A DNA stretch of 64,000 nt from Apodemus sylvaticus (GCF_947179515.1 NC_067495.1:61303015-61367014); one strand, 5' to 3'. Counted from the stretch's first letter, positions 1 to 17,338 are shown. Numbers and translations are program-made. Notes: generated by a model from the sequence alone, not told the origin.

Positions 1-1019
1 TACAACAGGTTGAAGAGGCTGGGAAGGGAGCAGACTAGTATGGTGTGTTCAGATCATGAGTCCAGAAGTTCATCAGAATGAGATTACAGTTTGCTAAGTA
101 ACTTTAGCCAAGCTTGGAAATCCTATAAGGCTTAGTATCACCATCCCCTTAGCAGTGTCCCCAGGGAATGTTCTGCATGGAAAAATCTCCCTCCTTCCTC
201 TTTCTCCCTTTCTTTATTCCTTGTCCTGCTCTGAGCTTCTTCAGTGATTCTCTCTGAATGATATTCAACATCAACCGTTTCTGGATATGCTGAGGGAATA
301 AGGAAAGCTGGGGAAAGTGGGAGTGAAGAGGCAGAGGGATAAGTAGGCTGGAAGGGGTAAGAAGAAAGGATGGAAAGATGAGTTAGGGAAGATGGTCGCT
401 CTGCCAGCCCTCTGAGAGGCAGCTTCCTTTCAGAGGTTTTCTCTCTATGTGTCTCTTCTGGGCTTGGCATTACCATCTTCCAAAGCTATGGAAAATACTT
501 CTGGCCCTCAAGTTTCTATCTCCACCTTCTTCAATCTATTCTGTTGCATGCTCTCCAAATTCTTCTTTTCCCTAGTGTTGGGGAATAACCCCAAGGCCTC
601 ATGCTCACACTGAACTAGATTCCCAGTTTCCACTAAAAAACTGATCAGATCCCTTTGATGCTCAAAAGTAATGGTTTCCTACCGCTAACTTGATGATATA
701 CAAGTTTAGTAACCTGGGCATCCTTGTCTGTTTCTACTCTCTGGCTCTGATCTTGCATCAGCTCATCTCCCTGTATGAAGCCTGTATTTCAAGCAATGGG
801 AAGTGAGAGAATGCCCCTTTACTAATACTTTCTATAGTTCCTTGACTAGATGATGAATGTTCTTCCTCGACTGTCAATGAACAAACACCTTTTCCTTAGG
901 GATTTTATTGACCCATACCCTCTCTGTAATGCTTTCTAGACTACGCCACTTCTGAAGGCCTAGGGCACTTTTCAAGAACATACTGGACAGCATCTCTTAT
1001 ATCTTAGAAAATTCACAAC

Positions 1020-1052
<33 letters not shown>

Positions 1053-1171
1053 TACAGAAGTTGATTTAACTTTCAAACAAGGAGCCTGGAAACCTCCTTT
1101 TCCACTGTGGTTTTCTGGAGAGCAGTGAAGTTGAAAGACATGGCATCCAAATGAATACATTTCAAAAGGTT
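1..1171. other. Intergenic DNA, no gene recognised
   Basis: I see no coding exon, RNA gene or clear young transposon here. The longest open frame (138-476, minus) has low-complexity composition and no recognisable domain. If Dgat2l6 exon 1 lay close to exon 2 it might be expected between here and 11 kb, but I could not find a start codon followed by the short N-terminal segment typical of the family and a matching donor site. Confidence 0.5.
1028..1053. repeat. (TTG)n microsatellite
   Basis: Eight or so uninterrupted TTG units, read directly. On the minus strand this gives a threonine-rich tail to a spurious open frame. Confidence 0.9.
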
Positions 1172-1297
1172 GTGATGCATCTAGGCACAGCAGTTTAAGC
1201 CTGTCATCCCAGAATTTGAACAGTTGTTGAGCCATGAGTTTTATTGTGAGTTCCAGTCAGGACTATATAGCAAGAACCTCAAAACAAAGATATTATA
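1172..1297 (+). mobile_element. Diverged B1/B4-like SINE
   Basis: The order 'gcctgtcatcccag' ... 'gagttccagtcagga' ... 'atagcaagaacctcaaaacaaa' follows the B1 (7SL-derived) layout with its A-rich tail, but with many changes. Family assignment is by eye. Confidence 0.45.
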
Positions 1298-1439
1298 AAA
1301 AAGTAAATTATTAAGATATGTAGTGTTTAACCAGAACCTAGTACCCTTTATTTATTAAATTATTCTATTCAGGGACTTTACTTTTACCCTTCTACCTAAT
1401 AAGCTACAGGAGAATGAGAGCTGATTGTTTTGTTTTTCA

Positions 1440-1493
1440 TAGAAGCTAACTTGACATTATCTTGTTTTTTGTAGATGCTAACTTGACATATCT
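1440..1493 (+). repeat. Short direct repeat, two copies
   Basis: 'gctaacttgacat' occurs at about 1445 and again at about 1477, each preceded by 'taga' and followed closely by 'atctt'. The copies are 32 bp apart and separated by a T-rich spacer. This looks like a local tandem duplication. Confidence 0.5.
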
Positions 1494-1839
1494 TCTTCCT
1501 AGACTTCACCTTCCTCGATAGATACCATTAATTCCATGTTTTCCCCTCCTTCAGTCGTCCTTTTTGTGTGGGTGCTTGCTTTCCTCTGGGTTTTGTTACT
1601 ACAAAAAAAAAATAGGGCATAGTCTTGGTTGTTAGATCAGTTTTGCCACTTGCTTGCCACCATGTGTGAAAGACTGCCGTTTTCTATGTGACCTCGAGTA
1701 AGTCAGGCAAGTCCTGTCTACCATAGAAACTACATATTCCTCACTCTAATGAGTGTTTTATAGACCAACAAGATGAGAAAATACTCAACCCATGTTAATT
1801 TTTTTCCTTTTTATTATAGAAAGTGACATCATTTGGAGC

Positions 1840-2290
1840 TCCACTGTCCCATCTGCCTTTATTTTCTGTTGCTATAGCAAAATACCACAGTCTGGGCAAC
1901 TCATGCATAATAGTATTGTGTCTAGGGTACTGGAGACTAGGACATCCAATATCAGGATGCCAGCATCAGGAAAAGGCTGTCTTGTGTTATTCTCTGGTGG
2001 AAATCAGACCAATGAGAGAGTATGCAAGAAAAAGAGGAACAGGAGAAAGCAACTCATCTTTATCAGTAGCCCACTCCAAGAATAGTGTTAATCTAGCTTA
2101 AAGGTCCCATCTCTTAAAACCTTTGCATCAATCTAATTTACAACACATGAACCTTTCAGCATAACTTCAGATCACAGCACCACGTCTTACCACCATGTCA
2201 GCCTTGCCATTTGATCCATAGAGGCATGGCAAGGGCTTCAGGTGTGGACAGCAGAGACTCTGATTTCATCTCAACTTCAAGAAGAATGAT
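1840..2290. mobile_element. Ancient interspersed repeat, probably DNA-transposon type
   Basis: The section with 'gttgctatagcaaaataccacagtctggg', the following frame-less sequence and 'cccatctcttaaaacc' resembles a widespread ancient mammalian repeat. I cannot name the family without a library search. Two overlapping short open frames here (1792-2085 and 1823-2101) carry no recognisable domain and are not called genes. Confidence 0.3.
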
Positions 2291-2421
2291 AATGTAATCT
2301 TAGAAAACAGCATATTTGATGCATCCCTGCAGGCCCAGACAAAATATCCTACACTATGCCTTTGCATTCCAATTAACTGAAAAATCTCAATTTCCAAGGC
2401 ATCTTTTCCTCCTGTTTTTCC

Positions 2422-2422
<1 letters not shown>

Positions 2423-2457
<35 letters not shown>
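2423..2457. repeat. (TG)n microsatellite
   Basis: About 17 uninterrupted TG units. It makes spurious cysteine/valine-rich and histidine/threonine-rich frames on the two strands. Confidence 0.95.
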
Positions 2458-2461
<4 letters not shown>

Positions 2462-2939
2462 CAACTTTCCATTCCTAGTCATAGGACTCATGCAACCCCT
2501 TCCCCCAACTCCCTGCCTACAGTTTCTCCTGTTCCCACAGGCACCTGAAATGAATGGGACCCTTCCTGTTCCTCTGCTTGATACCTTTTCCTGACTTATG
2601 CTCTTTAGCATCAGGACATATCTCTGCAGCTTTCTTTCCAGAACCAACTCATTCTATGGCTCCTTCATGGACTTCAGCAGGTTAGGTTGTTACTCAAAGA
2701 CCTTAGACCTGTTTCCAGAACTTTCCTTGAGCTCTTCCTTGCTCTGTTCCTCTACCCTCTGGAGTTCATCCTGGGAGGTTATCTTCCACATAAGGCTGAA
2801 AGGTTCTGGAAGGAAGGAACTTTGCTTTCTGTGTATATCGGTATGAGTTAACACAGAGAAAGACTTAAAATAGTTCTTGTCACATAAAAAGTGTCAGACA
2901 CTTGCTAGAGACCCAACAAATGTAATTTCTTTTTTTTTT

Positions 2940-3100
2940 CAAGTCTTGGCATGAAGATTTGTATCTTCTTTGAGCCTTCAGTTCTTCATCTGTAAAGTGA
3001 GGATAATAAGTTATTAACTTATTATTATAATAAGATAATAGGTTATTACCTCCCAAGGCAGTGAGAAGATTAAATGAGATAATGTGCAGCGGAAGTCAAC
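2940..3100 (-). mobile_element. MIR-like ancient SINE remnant
   Basis: 'cagttcttcatctgtaaagtgaggataataa' followed by 'gattaaatgagataatgtg' matches the conserved core of MIR read in antisense. An AT-rich (TTATTA)n-like expansion interrupts it at 3008-3050. Confidence 0.5.
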
Positions 3101-4790
3101 AGCACTCTGTTTCATAACGGCTGCTCAGCACTCACCATCCCAGATCGTTCTTATTTCCACTTCCATATTTAGTCCCTTTACCTTTCTCTTCCTGTCCCCA
3201 ACAATCTCCTCCTGGCTTTTAGCACAAAGATTTCCTAAGAGGTAGCCTCAGCCAGTGCTTGTTCAATTATTTTATTCACTTCTACTCTGACAAGTAGTAC
3301 TTATTATTGATTTAGTTCCAATAAATAATCTAAAGAAGCACAGACTCTTCTTTTGGAAAAGCTAAGTACATTCTTGGATTTCTGAAAGCACTGAAGCAAC
3401 TGCCAACACTTAGACTTTGGCCGTTGCCCTGAAGCATAATGTTTCCTCCTAGAAGGGTTTTCAGCTAATCCTGTGGTCTCTATAGCCTGACATACACAAG
3501 AAGCCCACAGAAGACTTTTCCTTGTTGAGAATAAGGTCACCAGTGTTTTCTCATCTTTTTAACTTTCACCTGCTACTTGGAGAATTTGGAAATCCACTTG
3601 ATACTGTACAGCTCTATGTAGCAACAGTTTATCATGAGCCATCGACCATGCTTGGCAATATGCTAATCGCTGTCTAATGGGGAGAGAGCCAGACAGATGT
3701 GGCACTCATTACACAAGGGAACATGATAAAATAGTAATAAACAGGGGCACAAGTATTATGTTGCAAGTGTGTAGAGAAAGAACTTTTAATTCTTCCTGGG
3801 GAATTGCCAAAGACAGCATCAAGGAAATATCTTTTAAGGTAAGCCTTGAAGGATGAAAGAATTTGGTTGGCAGAAAGTTGGAGAGAAGGTGATCAAAAGA
3901 AGAGAACAGAATGGCTGAATGCATCTAAATGAGCTGAGGTAGTCAAGCCACTGATTCCTTGACTTCCGGCTTCTTGTTCTTTCCACAGCTGTGTCTAACA
4001 TCTTTGATATTTAATCCTTTTCTTAAATGGACAATTTCTGTAGCTTAGTTTGTTTGAACTGAAATCTTTATAACACTACTACAAAGTCATTTTTAGTCTT
4101 TATATGTTCAAAAAAAAAATCATTCCATCCACCACCACCTCAAATCATCCAGTGCCCCTGCAGGTGGGAGAGGTGGACATTCTGAGAAACATTGACAAAT
4201 GGCATAGAAAGTTATGAGGACAGATACTATGAGACAAAGCTAGGAAATCCTTGGCTCTGCTCAGGACAGAGCTGGGCAAATTTGTCGAGACTTGATTTGC
4301 TGGAGAATGGAAAAGTCTTGATGGTTTTTAGAAAAGGAAATGTGCATTTCAGAAATGTTGAGGAGAGAGGCTTCAGAAATGCCTGGAAGGGGAACAACAG
4401 CACCTGAAGACAGATGAAAGGCCCCAGTAGAGACTGGAAGAAACTTGCTCCTAGAGCATATCAGTAGCAATGAAGATGGAGGGATGGGGATGGGTGAGAG
4501 AAACTTATTTATTTAGGGAAAGAAAACATGTCAAGGCTGCCCTCAAATTTGTCATATTGAACATATGACATTTATCCTGAGGTCTAAAAAGTGATTAAGA
4601 GCAAGCTAGGCAAACAGCCGAGGAAACAGCTTGCCAGGGAAAGAAGGCAGCATGCACAAAAGCCCTGAGCTCAGTATCAGAATGAACTGAAGGGCCTAAA
4701 ACATAGCATAGCAAGTAAGCCAGGGACTGGATCACAAAAGATCCTCTAGACCAAACTTAGGAGGCGGGGCTTCTTTCATAATGTACACTT
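3101..4790. other. Intergenic DNA, possible L2/MIR-era remnants
   Basis: No gene is recognised. Stretches near 3830-3930 ('aagccttgaaggatgaaagaat') and 4600-4730 ('cagggaaagaaggcagcatgcacaaaagccctgag') resemble very old LINE2-age repeats. Calls would need a profile search. Confidence 0.3.
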
Positions 4791-4811
4791 TCCTAACACA
4801 TATGTAAACTC

Positions 4812-4881
4812 TGCCTCTGCCTCTGCCTCAGGCTCTGTCTCCCGAGTGCTGCAATTATAGGCATACATCACCATGCCTAGG
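4812..4881 (-). mobile_element. B1-type SINE fragment
   Basis: 'ctctgcctctgcctcaggctctgtctcccgagtgctgcaattataggcatacatcaccatgcctagg' is the antisense head of a B1-like element, preceded by a short CTCTGC expansion. Confidence 0.5.
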
Positions 4882-5272
4882 ACATTTATTCTTGTAACTT
4901 TCTATATTTATAGAGAAGTGAGAGCCAATAAGTGTTCACAAAGCCACAGGTATGCCTTTTTGACACATGTTCTTGTTATGTGCTATGCAGTGAAAAAAAA
5001 CAGGTTTAAATGCACTGTAGTGGCTGCACCCAGATCCCAGTGAAAGTAGGGAGTTGCTTTCAAAGACACTGATATTCACTTAGGGAGGTAATGATGCCTT
5101 TAATCAGGTGGTAGCCTGAAACTGCAGAGTAGAATCGTTTGAACGATATTAGAACTGGTAGACATCAGTTCTACTGATTCAAGAGAAGTCATAATTCTAA
5201 TTTGAGGATTGTCAGCAGTTGTATTATAGTCTCAAAATATCTAAAAATAAAAAATTTTAAAAGCAAAATAAT

Positions 5273-5571
5273 GGAGCTCAGGAGAGGTCTCTATGGATAA
5301 AGCACTTGCTGCACAGGGAAGTTTGGGTCCCCAGAATCCAAATGAAAGCCAGACAGATGTGTCAACTGCCTGTAATCCCAGTACTGGGGAAGTAGAGACA
5401 GGAAATCCTGGAGTACACTGGCAAGCTAGACTAGACATCACTGGACTCACAGCGAAATCCTATGACCTATCAATAAAGACAACTGACATCAACTTTGGGC
5501 CTTTATATGCACCCAGACACATGTGCAACCCACATATGCTTGCACCTGCACATATGTATCTACATGCATGC

Positions 5572-5573
<2 letters not shown>
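5273..5573 (+). mobile_element. Rodent SINE (B3/RSINE-like) ending in a (GA)n tract
   Basis: It starts with a tRNA-like head ('ctctatggataaagcacttgctgc'), has a B1-like middle ('ctgtaatcccagtactgggg') and ends in a CA/TG-rich stretch before the GA microsatellite. This composite layout is typical of older rodent SINEs. Confidence 0.45.

Positions 5574-5574
<1 letters not shown>

Positions 5575-5661
<87 letters not shown>
5575..5661. repeat. (GA)n microsatellite
   Basis: About 43 GA units with one AAAG interruption near 5617. Purine-rich on + and pyrimidine-rich on -, the kind of mirror tract that can form triplex DNA. Confidence 0.95.
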
Positions 5662-5664
<3 letters not shown>

Positions 5665-5699
5665 TAACAGAGAGAAATATTTACCTCTCCACAAACTAG

Positions 5700-7470
5700 G
5701 AATACACAGGAACATTGTCAATTTAAAGAAAAAGAACATGTACAGAATATGCCACATTTAACTTCAGTATAGTTGATGAAAAAAGACAGAACACAATCTC
5801 CAAGACTGGGAAAAGCATCTTCAGTACTTAACACACTAAAAATTCTAGCTAGTGTGACAAGATACTAAAAGCTTTGCAGATAGGATGATTGCCCAGAGAA
5901 AATCCTGAGAAATGCACTGCCTATTCCTGCACTCGTGTATTTTTGTTTGATTTTTAGACACTCAGCAGGCTGAAGTATCATGATTTCTAGGTCAAGGCTG
6001 ATCTAGACTGACTACACAATGAGGTCCTATCTGGCTGGGGGGCAGACAGACAGAGACAGAGAGAAGGGGAGGAAGGGAAGAAGGAAAGAAGAAATGAGGG
6101 GTCAAAATAATAAGCAAATAAAAATGGACATTTAAAATTCAACACTATGAAGTACTTCCTCAAATGAAATAATTAAATTCTAACAAGTTATGAGGCTAAA
6201 CTCCTCCCTAAAGAAAACAATAAAGAACTCAAATAAGAAGTGACCTAAGTTTATACTTCTACGGAACTGGAAGCAGAAGCAGCCAGGTCCACTGATGGCA
6301 GCACAAAGGAGTAACAGGGATGAAATTAAAATAGCAACAGAAGTGAAAGTTCAGCTCTTGAAGACAAAAATGAAATTAACAAATGCTTAGTCAATGAACC
6401 AATAATAAAAGAGAATATTAAATGGAATTTTTTAAAAAATGAAGAGGAGACTTTAAAACTACCACCAGAGAACGAAAGGATCTCAAGAGACCGCTATGAA
6501 AAGTCTCATATCAACAACAACTTGTATAACCTAAATGAAACGGATACATCTCTAGACATCTACAACCTAGCAAGTATGAATCATAGAAGAACAGAAATAC
6601 AAACATGCCAACCCAAAAAATGTGCATATACTAATAAAGAGTAATCAAAAACTTCTCAGTAAATCCAAGCCCAGAACCACAGGACAATGGTAATGGCACT
6701 GAATTCTAACAAACACTCAAGAGTTAATCTCAGCATGTCTTTTTTTTTCCTTTTTGGTTTTCCAAGACATGCTTTCTCTATGTTTCCCTGGCTGTCCTGG
6801 AATTCACTCTGAAGACCTGGCTGGCCTCGAACTTGCAGAGATCCACTGTCCCTGAATCCCAAGTGCTGGGACTAAAGGTGTGCACCACAACCACCTGGTT
6901 TAACATTTCTTAAACTCTGCCCAAAAAGCTAAAAAGGAGAAGCTGCCCAGCTCATTTACAAGGTCAGCATCAGTCCAATAGCTGACTCAGGCCAGACTAC
7001 TAGAAAAGTAGAAGGGCATACCCCTGATGAGCATGGACTCAACCAATGCCAAGAGCACATCAAAACTATTTACCGTCATCAAGTAAAATATAGCCCTTGG
7101 ATGTGAATATGTGCAACTTCAACATGTTAGAATCAGTAAATGCTAGTCACATTAAAACAAAGAATAAAAATCACATGATTGTCTCAATAACAGCAGAAAC
7201 CAGATTTTGGCAAAATTCAATATTCATTCAAGGTAAATTTTCTCACCAAATTGGATGTAGAAGGAATGTATCTCAGCATCATAAAGGCCACATATAAAAA
7301 GCCCACAGCTACAATCATACTCGATGAAAAATGAGATGATTCTTTTCCAACTTTTATCATTTTCTACTCAATGGAGTACTAGAATTCTTAGCTAGGACAA
7401 CTTAGAAAGAAAAAGAAATTAAAAAAAACTAAACTGGAAAAAGAGTGGAATTGTCTGTTAATGAACAAAA
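5700..7470 (+). mobile_element. Old, decayed L1 fragment (ORF2 region)
   Basis: Many short phrases match LINE-1 ORF2 in sense orientation, for example around 5780-5920, 6360-6660 and 7190-7300 ('ggatgtagaaggaatgtatctcagcatcataaaggcc'). No long frame survives. A B1 is inserted at 6738-6899. Divergence suggests an ancient insertion. Confidence 0.5.
6738..6899 (-). mobile_element. B1 SINE, antisense
   Basis: A T-rich start, then 'ccaagacatgctttctctatgt' through 'gctgggactaaaggtgtgcacca', is the full-length antisense B1 pattern. It is nested in the old L1. Confidence 0.85.
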
Positions 7471-7621
7471 TAATATTATCTAGAGAACTCTATGGTTTCC
7501 AACAAAACATGGTTGGAAATAAGCGATAATCTGAAGCCTTCCAGGAGATGGGTACACCATTCAATAGCCCAGGGACTGCTTCCCTATCTCCCTAAAAGCA
7601 GAGAGATTGTTAACCCAGAAC

Positions 7622-8026
7622 CTAGATGTGGACCCACGGCACTGACTGGGTTGGCCACCTAGCACTCCTACATTCTCTGTGACTTACCAGTACCTGGACT
7701 CTATGCGGGATATCTGGGTGTTGCAGGACAGCTGCTACTGTCTCACGCCATTGTTGCATGGTAGCAACTGCTGTTTGCACTTGAATTTTTTTTCCGTGAA
7801 GGCTGTGCAAGCCAGGGCCTATGGATCTTGCTTTGGCTGAGGTGAGGGACTGCCAGTAGTCATGCCCACCAGAGGCTACCAAAATTTTCAAATCAAAGGA
7901 AATGTGCTTGATACCACCACTGTTCAACAAAATGGGAAGACTGAAAAAGTTTGTCTCTATCTGTTCTGCACAGATTTTGTTTGTGTTATGTATTGGAATG
8001 GGCAGAAACGCAGCTGTCAACCACAT
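7622..8026 (-). other. Unassigned 134-codon open frame
   Basis: This open minus-strand frame lies in a block (about 7500-8060) that I cannot match to a common rodent repeat. The predicted product has no domain that I recognise, no signal peptide and no obvious splice context. It could be part of an old retroelement, a processed pseudogene or chance. I assign no function. Confidence 0.2.
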
Positions 8027-8179
8027 CTTTAAATGTAGGAGGGGTACGCCATCTCTTAGCAGGACATGAACTATCTATCATTCAAAGATTTAGACTTTCA
8101 GCCTGAGGACAAAGCTCAGTTGCAGCATTCTTGTGAGGCCCCTAGGGATGAGGGGAACAAAATTCAGACATTTAGAAAA

Positions 8180-8220
8180 GCACACACATGCACGCACACA
8201 CACACACACAACACACACAC
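8180..8220. repeat. Imperfect (CA)n microsatellite
   Basis: Interrupted CA dinucleotides with 'tgcacg' and 'aa' breaks. Confidence 0.85.
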
Positions 8221-8551
8221 TAAAAATGTTAAATTCTAAAGCAGAAATAACTCATTGTGTTTAAAGTAGGTAACATAGAAATATACTCACACATGCAAAT
8301 AAATATGATTTTTTTAAAGTACTGTAAAATGAATGTACAAATGCAAGAAATGTCTGGCAAGTTACACTTCAGTAATGTGAAAATCTTTTACACAATGAAA
8401 TAAATACCTTGTTAATAGGAAAGTACTAACAGGAAGGAAAACTTGCAAAACCATCTGTAAACAAAGTACTTGAATGTAAAATGTTTTAGAATGCTCAGAA
8501 ATCTATAACAAGAAAATATACAAACCAATTGAAAGTGAGCAAAAAAGTGGG

Positions 8552-8690
8552 GCAAACTGACGAATCCCTCCAATCTTGTGCTTGGGAGATAAGAGCAGGA
8601 AGATGAGAAGTTTGGAGTCATCCTTAGATACATGATCCAGTTTGAGAGCAGTCTGGGCTTCGTGAGACCCTGTCTCAACAACAAAGAAGA
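8552..8690 (+). mobile_element. Diverged B1-like SINE
   Basis: 'gggcaaactgacgaatccctccaatcttgtgcttgggag' through 'ctgggcttcgtgagaccctgtctcaacaacaaag' follows the B1 layout with an A-rich tail. Confidence 0.5.
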
Positions 8691-8751
8691 AAGGAAGGAA
8701 AATGGGCAAAAGATTTAAACAGACAATTCATTCAAGAAAACACACAGAGAC

Positions 8752-8890
8752 CAAGTATGGCGGTAGGTGCGGATGATGGTGCCTACCCAAGAGGCTGAGG
8801 TGAAAGGATTACCTAGACTGCAGGCAAAGTTCTATGCCAGCCTGGGTAACTTAACAGAAACTGCCTTGAAAATAAAGATAAATAAGCAGA
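8752..8890 (+). mobile_element. Diverged B1-like SINE
   Basis: 'ccaagtatggcggtaggtgc' ... 'cccaagaggctgaggtgaaaggatt' ... 'gccagcctgggtaactt' then an A-rich (AAATAGAT)-like tail to about 8907. It is adjacent to an ID-like element. Confidence 0.5.
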
Positions 8891-8907
8891 TAAATAGATA
8901 AATAACA

Positions 8908-8990
8908 AGGGACTTGAATGTAGCTCAGTGATAAGATACTCGGCTAGCATTTCCAAGACCCTAGATTCAATTCCACTAGCACACAAAAAA
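8908..8990 (+). mobile_element. ID-type SINE
   Basis: 'gggacttgaatgtagctcagtgataagatactcggctagcatt' resembles the tRNA-Ala/BC1-derived ID head, with a box-B-like 'tagattcaattcc' and an A-rich end. It is a SINE rather than a tRNA gene: no cloverleaf can be closed. Confidence 0.55.
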
Positions 8991-9271
8991 AGGATACACA
9001 GGAGACAAATAAATGAGTAGATAGAAAGCTAGAGCACCATAGCCTACTAGGATGAGCGACCACAGCACATCTATTTCAGTGCCTTGGCTACCCTCAGTGT
9101 GTGTACTGAATCATAAGAGTGTATACCTAAGACTCTTTCTTGATAATCCCCCCCAAAATGCCTCTCACTGGAACACAAAAGATCTTGGAACCATGTGCTA
9201 GTGACAGTGGGAGTGTCACACACACTCACTGTTTTCTCACTCTCTTGCCTTCACTAACCTGCTCTCCCCCT

Positions 9272-9410
9272 CTTGAGATAGACTCATGTATCCCATCCAG
9301 GCTGACCTCAACTTCATGATGTATCCAAAGATGTCCTTAAACTCCTGATCCTTCTGCTTCTTCTACCTCCCAGTTGCTAAGACCACTGGTGTGCACCATG
9401 ACACCAGCTC
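9272..9410 (-). mobile_element. Diverged B1/B4 SINE, antisense
   Basis: 'ttgagatagactcatgtatcccatccaggctgacctcaac' through 'agaccactggtgtgcaccatgacaccagct' is the antisense B1-like pattern, with an internal direct duplication. Confidence 0.5.
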
Positions 9411-9940
9411 TTCTACTTCTATAAATCCCATATTTGTGGTCAGAAGATAGTGGCAACATACAGACACGGTCTGCTAGAGTCTACAAGACTGGAGACTGGA
9501 CAAAGCTAAGGAATAGGTATCAGAAGAAGTGGTGGGTGCCCTGGTTATTTCTAGCTTAAACATCAATGAAGAATAGGGAAGTTTACAAAGCAGCAGAGGA
9601 CTTTAGAGTCTATATCAGAGGAATTGGCATGATCTAGGAAGCTTGCCACTCCCTGTGAGAAGGAACATCAACAGTAAGCTACTGTGGGAGTCAGAGAGGC
9701 ATAGAAAATCTGCACCGCATGGGTATTTCAAAGAGATGGAAAAAGGCTGAACCTAAGGCCTCATCGCAATGGCTGAAGGAAACACTAAAACAAACAAACA
9801 AACAAAAAGCCCTTTCTTCTTCATACTGGGTGCTCAGCGCTGGACCAAGTAGCCCCAAGACACCATCCCAAATTCACCCCTTCTGTGTTGATGTCTCTTT
9901 TTGTTTGTTTGTTTGCTTGCTTGCTTGTTTGCTTGTTTTA

Positions 9941-10074
9941 AAGAAAGGGTTTTACTGTGTAGCTCCAGTTGTATTTGAACTCTCTTTGTAGACCAGCCTG
10001 GCCTCAAACTCACAGACATCTGCCTGCCTCCACTTCCCAAGTGGTGGGCATTAAAGGTATGAGCCATGCAGCCT
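9941..10074 (-). mobile_element. B1 SINE, antisense, after a (TTTG/TTGC)n tract
   Basis: 'gggttttactgtgtagctccagttg' through 'ggcattaaaggtatgagccatgcagcc' is antisense B1. The preceding 9899-9940 TTTG/CTTG repeat is the complement of its A-rich tail. Confidence 0.75.
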
Positions 10075-10378
10075 AAAGTGTGTTGATGTCTTGACAACAT
10101 AAGGGCCTCTGTGAGGTGCACTCTGGGGGTACCCAGAGCACATGTCCTAAGACTACATTGCTGATTTAAAGTGGAACCCATTAGTGAGCATGTAGCTGAG
10201 TAGTAGAGTACTTGTTTGTCATAAGAAAGTCCTGGATTTCCTCTTAGGAGAAATAAACAAGTAAATAAATAAATCCCCACTGCCGTAAGACATATGATGT
10301 TTGCATTTTGTAGTCTGCCATGTCTATTTGCTAAAAGAGTCACGCTTTGCCCATTCTGAACATTTTAGAATCCTAAGG

Positions 10379-10551
10379 GCTGGAGAGAAGGCTCAACAGT
10401 TAAGAGCACTGACTGCTCTTCTTAAGGTCCTGAGTTCAAATCCCAGCAACCACATGGTGGCTCACACCATGCATAATGAGATCTATTGCCCTCTTCAGGT
10501 CTGAAGACAGCTACAATGTACTTACAAATAATAAATAAATCTTTAAAAAAA
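10379..10551 (+). mobile_element. B2 SINE with target-site duplication
   Basis: A complete B2: 'gggctggagagaaggctcaacagttaagagcactgactgctctt', box B-like 'gttcaaatcccagcaacc', then an AATAAATAAATC tail. The 10-bp duplication aatcctaagg flanks it (10369-10378 and 10552-10561). Confidence 0.9.
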
Positions 10552-10561
10552 AATCCTAAGG

Positions 10562-11060
10562 GGACAAAATAAAACACAGAGAATCAGTTTCTAATATACA
10601 TTTTCTCCTCAAAAATCAAACAGTCTGGACACTGCAGGTAGGCCTCTACCCTCAGAATATATGGGGTTATCCGCTTAACAAAGCAAGGAAAACCATTTTT
10701 TCATAAGGAATTTTCTAAAATTCCAGAGTGAGGCTAATCAGCCACCAGGCCAATGTGCTTTTTCCTTTTGCAAAGCAACCCTGCCCTTTGACCCCAGCTG
10801 AAGGCCTACTCTGAGAAATTCATGCCTCTGCAGCCTCCTTGAACAAGATCTCAGACTTTAGGAGGACCCAGATCCCAGAACCCAGACAGAAGCCTGAGCC
10901 AGAGCAAGAAATGGGCAACAGCTGAGGGGAAAAGAGAAAAAGGTCCCCAGATCAGCCGTGCCTGCTCCCTTAGTGTAGAGGCAGAGGTGAGGTGAGATTG
11001 TGAGAAGTGTATCAAGGCTTGAGAGTAACTGGAGGGCTTGTACGGGTTGTGTCTTCTCAG
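10562..11060. other. Sequence just upstream of the first visible Dgat2l6 exon (presumed intron 1)
   Basis: No repeat and no coding exon is recognised. The frame that runs into exon 2 from 11000 begins with GTG, lacks an ATG and passes the acceptor AG at 11059-11060, so it is read-through of the intron rather than a real N-terminus. Confidence 0.5.
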
Positions 11061-16561
<5,501 letters not shown>

Positions 16562-17100
16562 GTCAAAAGCTCTGTAACTGAAGCTCAATACACAGGGATC
16601 CAGGTGAAGCTGCATGGAGAGAAGAATTTGGGGAGAGACAGATTTTAAAGATGTGAAGAGATACCAACCAAGCCAGAACTGCTTACCGAATTGGCAATCC
16701 AGCAACTGAATCCCCACCCAAGTGGCCAAGACAGATTTGAGTAAAGGGGAGGCCTTTACTGGTGAGGGGGTAGCTCTGTCACATGTTGTTGTCATTCTCA
16801 TCAAATTCCCAGTGAAAGTAATGCGAAGACACCTTTGACTTCCATGCGCCTTCCCACGAACCTTAGCGAAATCATTCATATTTCAGCTTAGCAGCTTTAC
16901 TTAGAACAAGGCTGGTTTGAATACTCCAAGCCAGGCCCTTCCTTTATGACTTAAGGATTAGGTAAACTGAGGGGGGGGGGAGTCCTGAACTGTGGTTTCC
17001 TAATTCAAACAGGCAAATCTCCATCAGTTATGGTAGCATTTCAGATGGCAGTCCTGTCACATTGTTTCACCCATGAAAATAAAACTCTGGACTAAACCTT
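16562..17100 (+). other. Dgat2l6: Probable Dgat2l6 3' untranslated region
   Basis: It runs from the stop codon to the first canonical AATAAA. No repeat interrupts it apart from a short poly-G run near 16971-16980. The end point is inferred from the signal only. Confidence 0.55.
17078..17083 (+). terminator. Dgat2l6: Dgat2l6 poly(A) signal AATAAA
   Basis: A canonical hexamer 517 nt after the stop, the first on this strand downstream of the gene, followed by a T/G-containing stretch suited to cleavage. Confidence 0.65.
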
Positions 17101-17338
17101 TGTGCAACTCCTTCCTAGTTACCCCATGGTTCTGCTAATGTGGACACACCCTATTTCTTTCCTTCAGCCTTCCTTTATGCTTCTCCATATAAAGGGTGAG
17201 GGGATAGAAGCACCGCTGCTATCCAGCAACTGACCCAGATATCTGCAGAGCAGCTGCTTTTTTCTGATCCCACAAAAACCACCCTGGGCCAGAATGGAGG
17301 AGGTGAAAAGAATGTTCAACAGTGATATGTCAAATTGA

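Noticed and set aside
10379..10551. tRNA-like heads of B2/B3/ID SINEs as tRNA genes
   Set aside because: A/B box-like sequence is present but no complete cloverleaf or acceptor stem pairs; they are SINEs.
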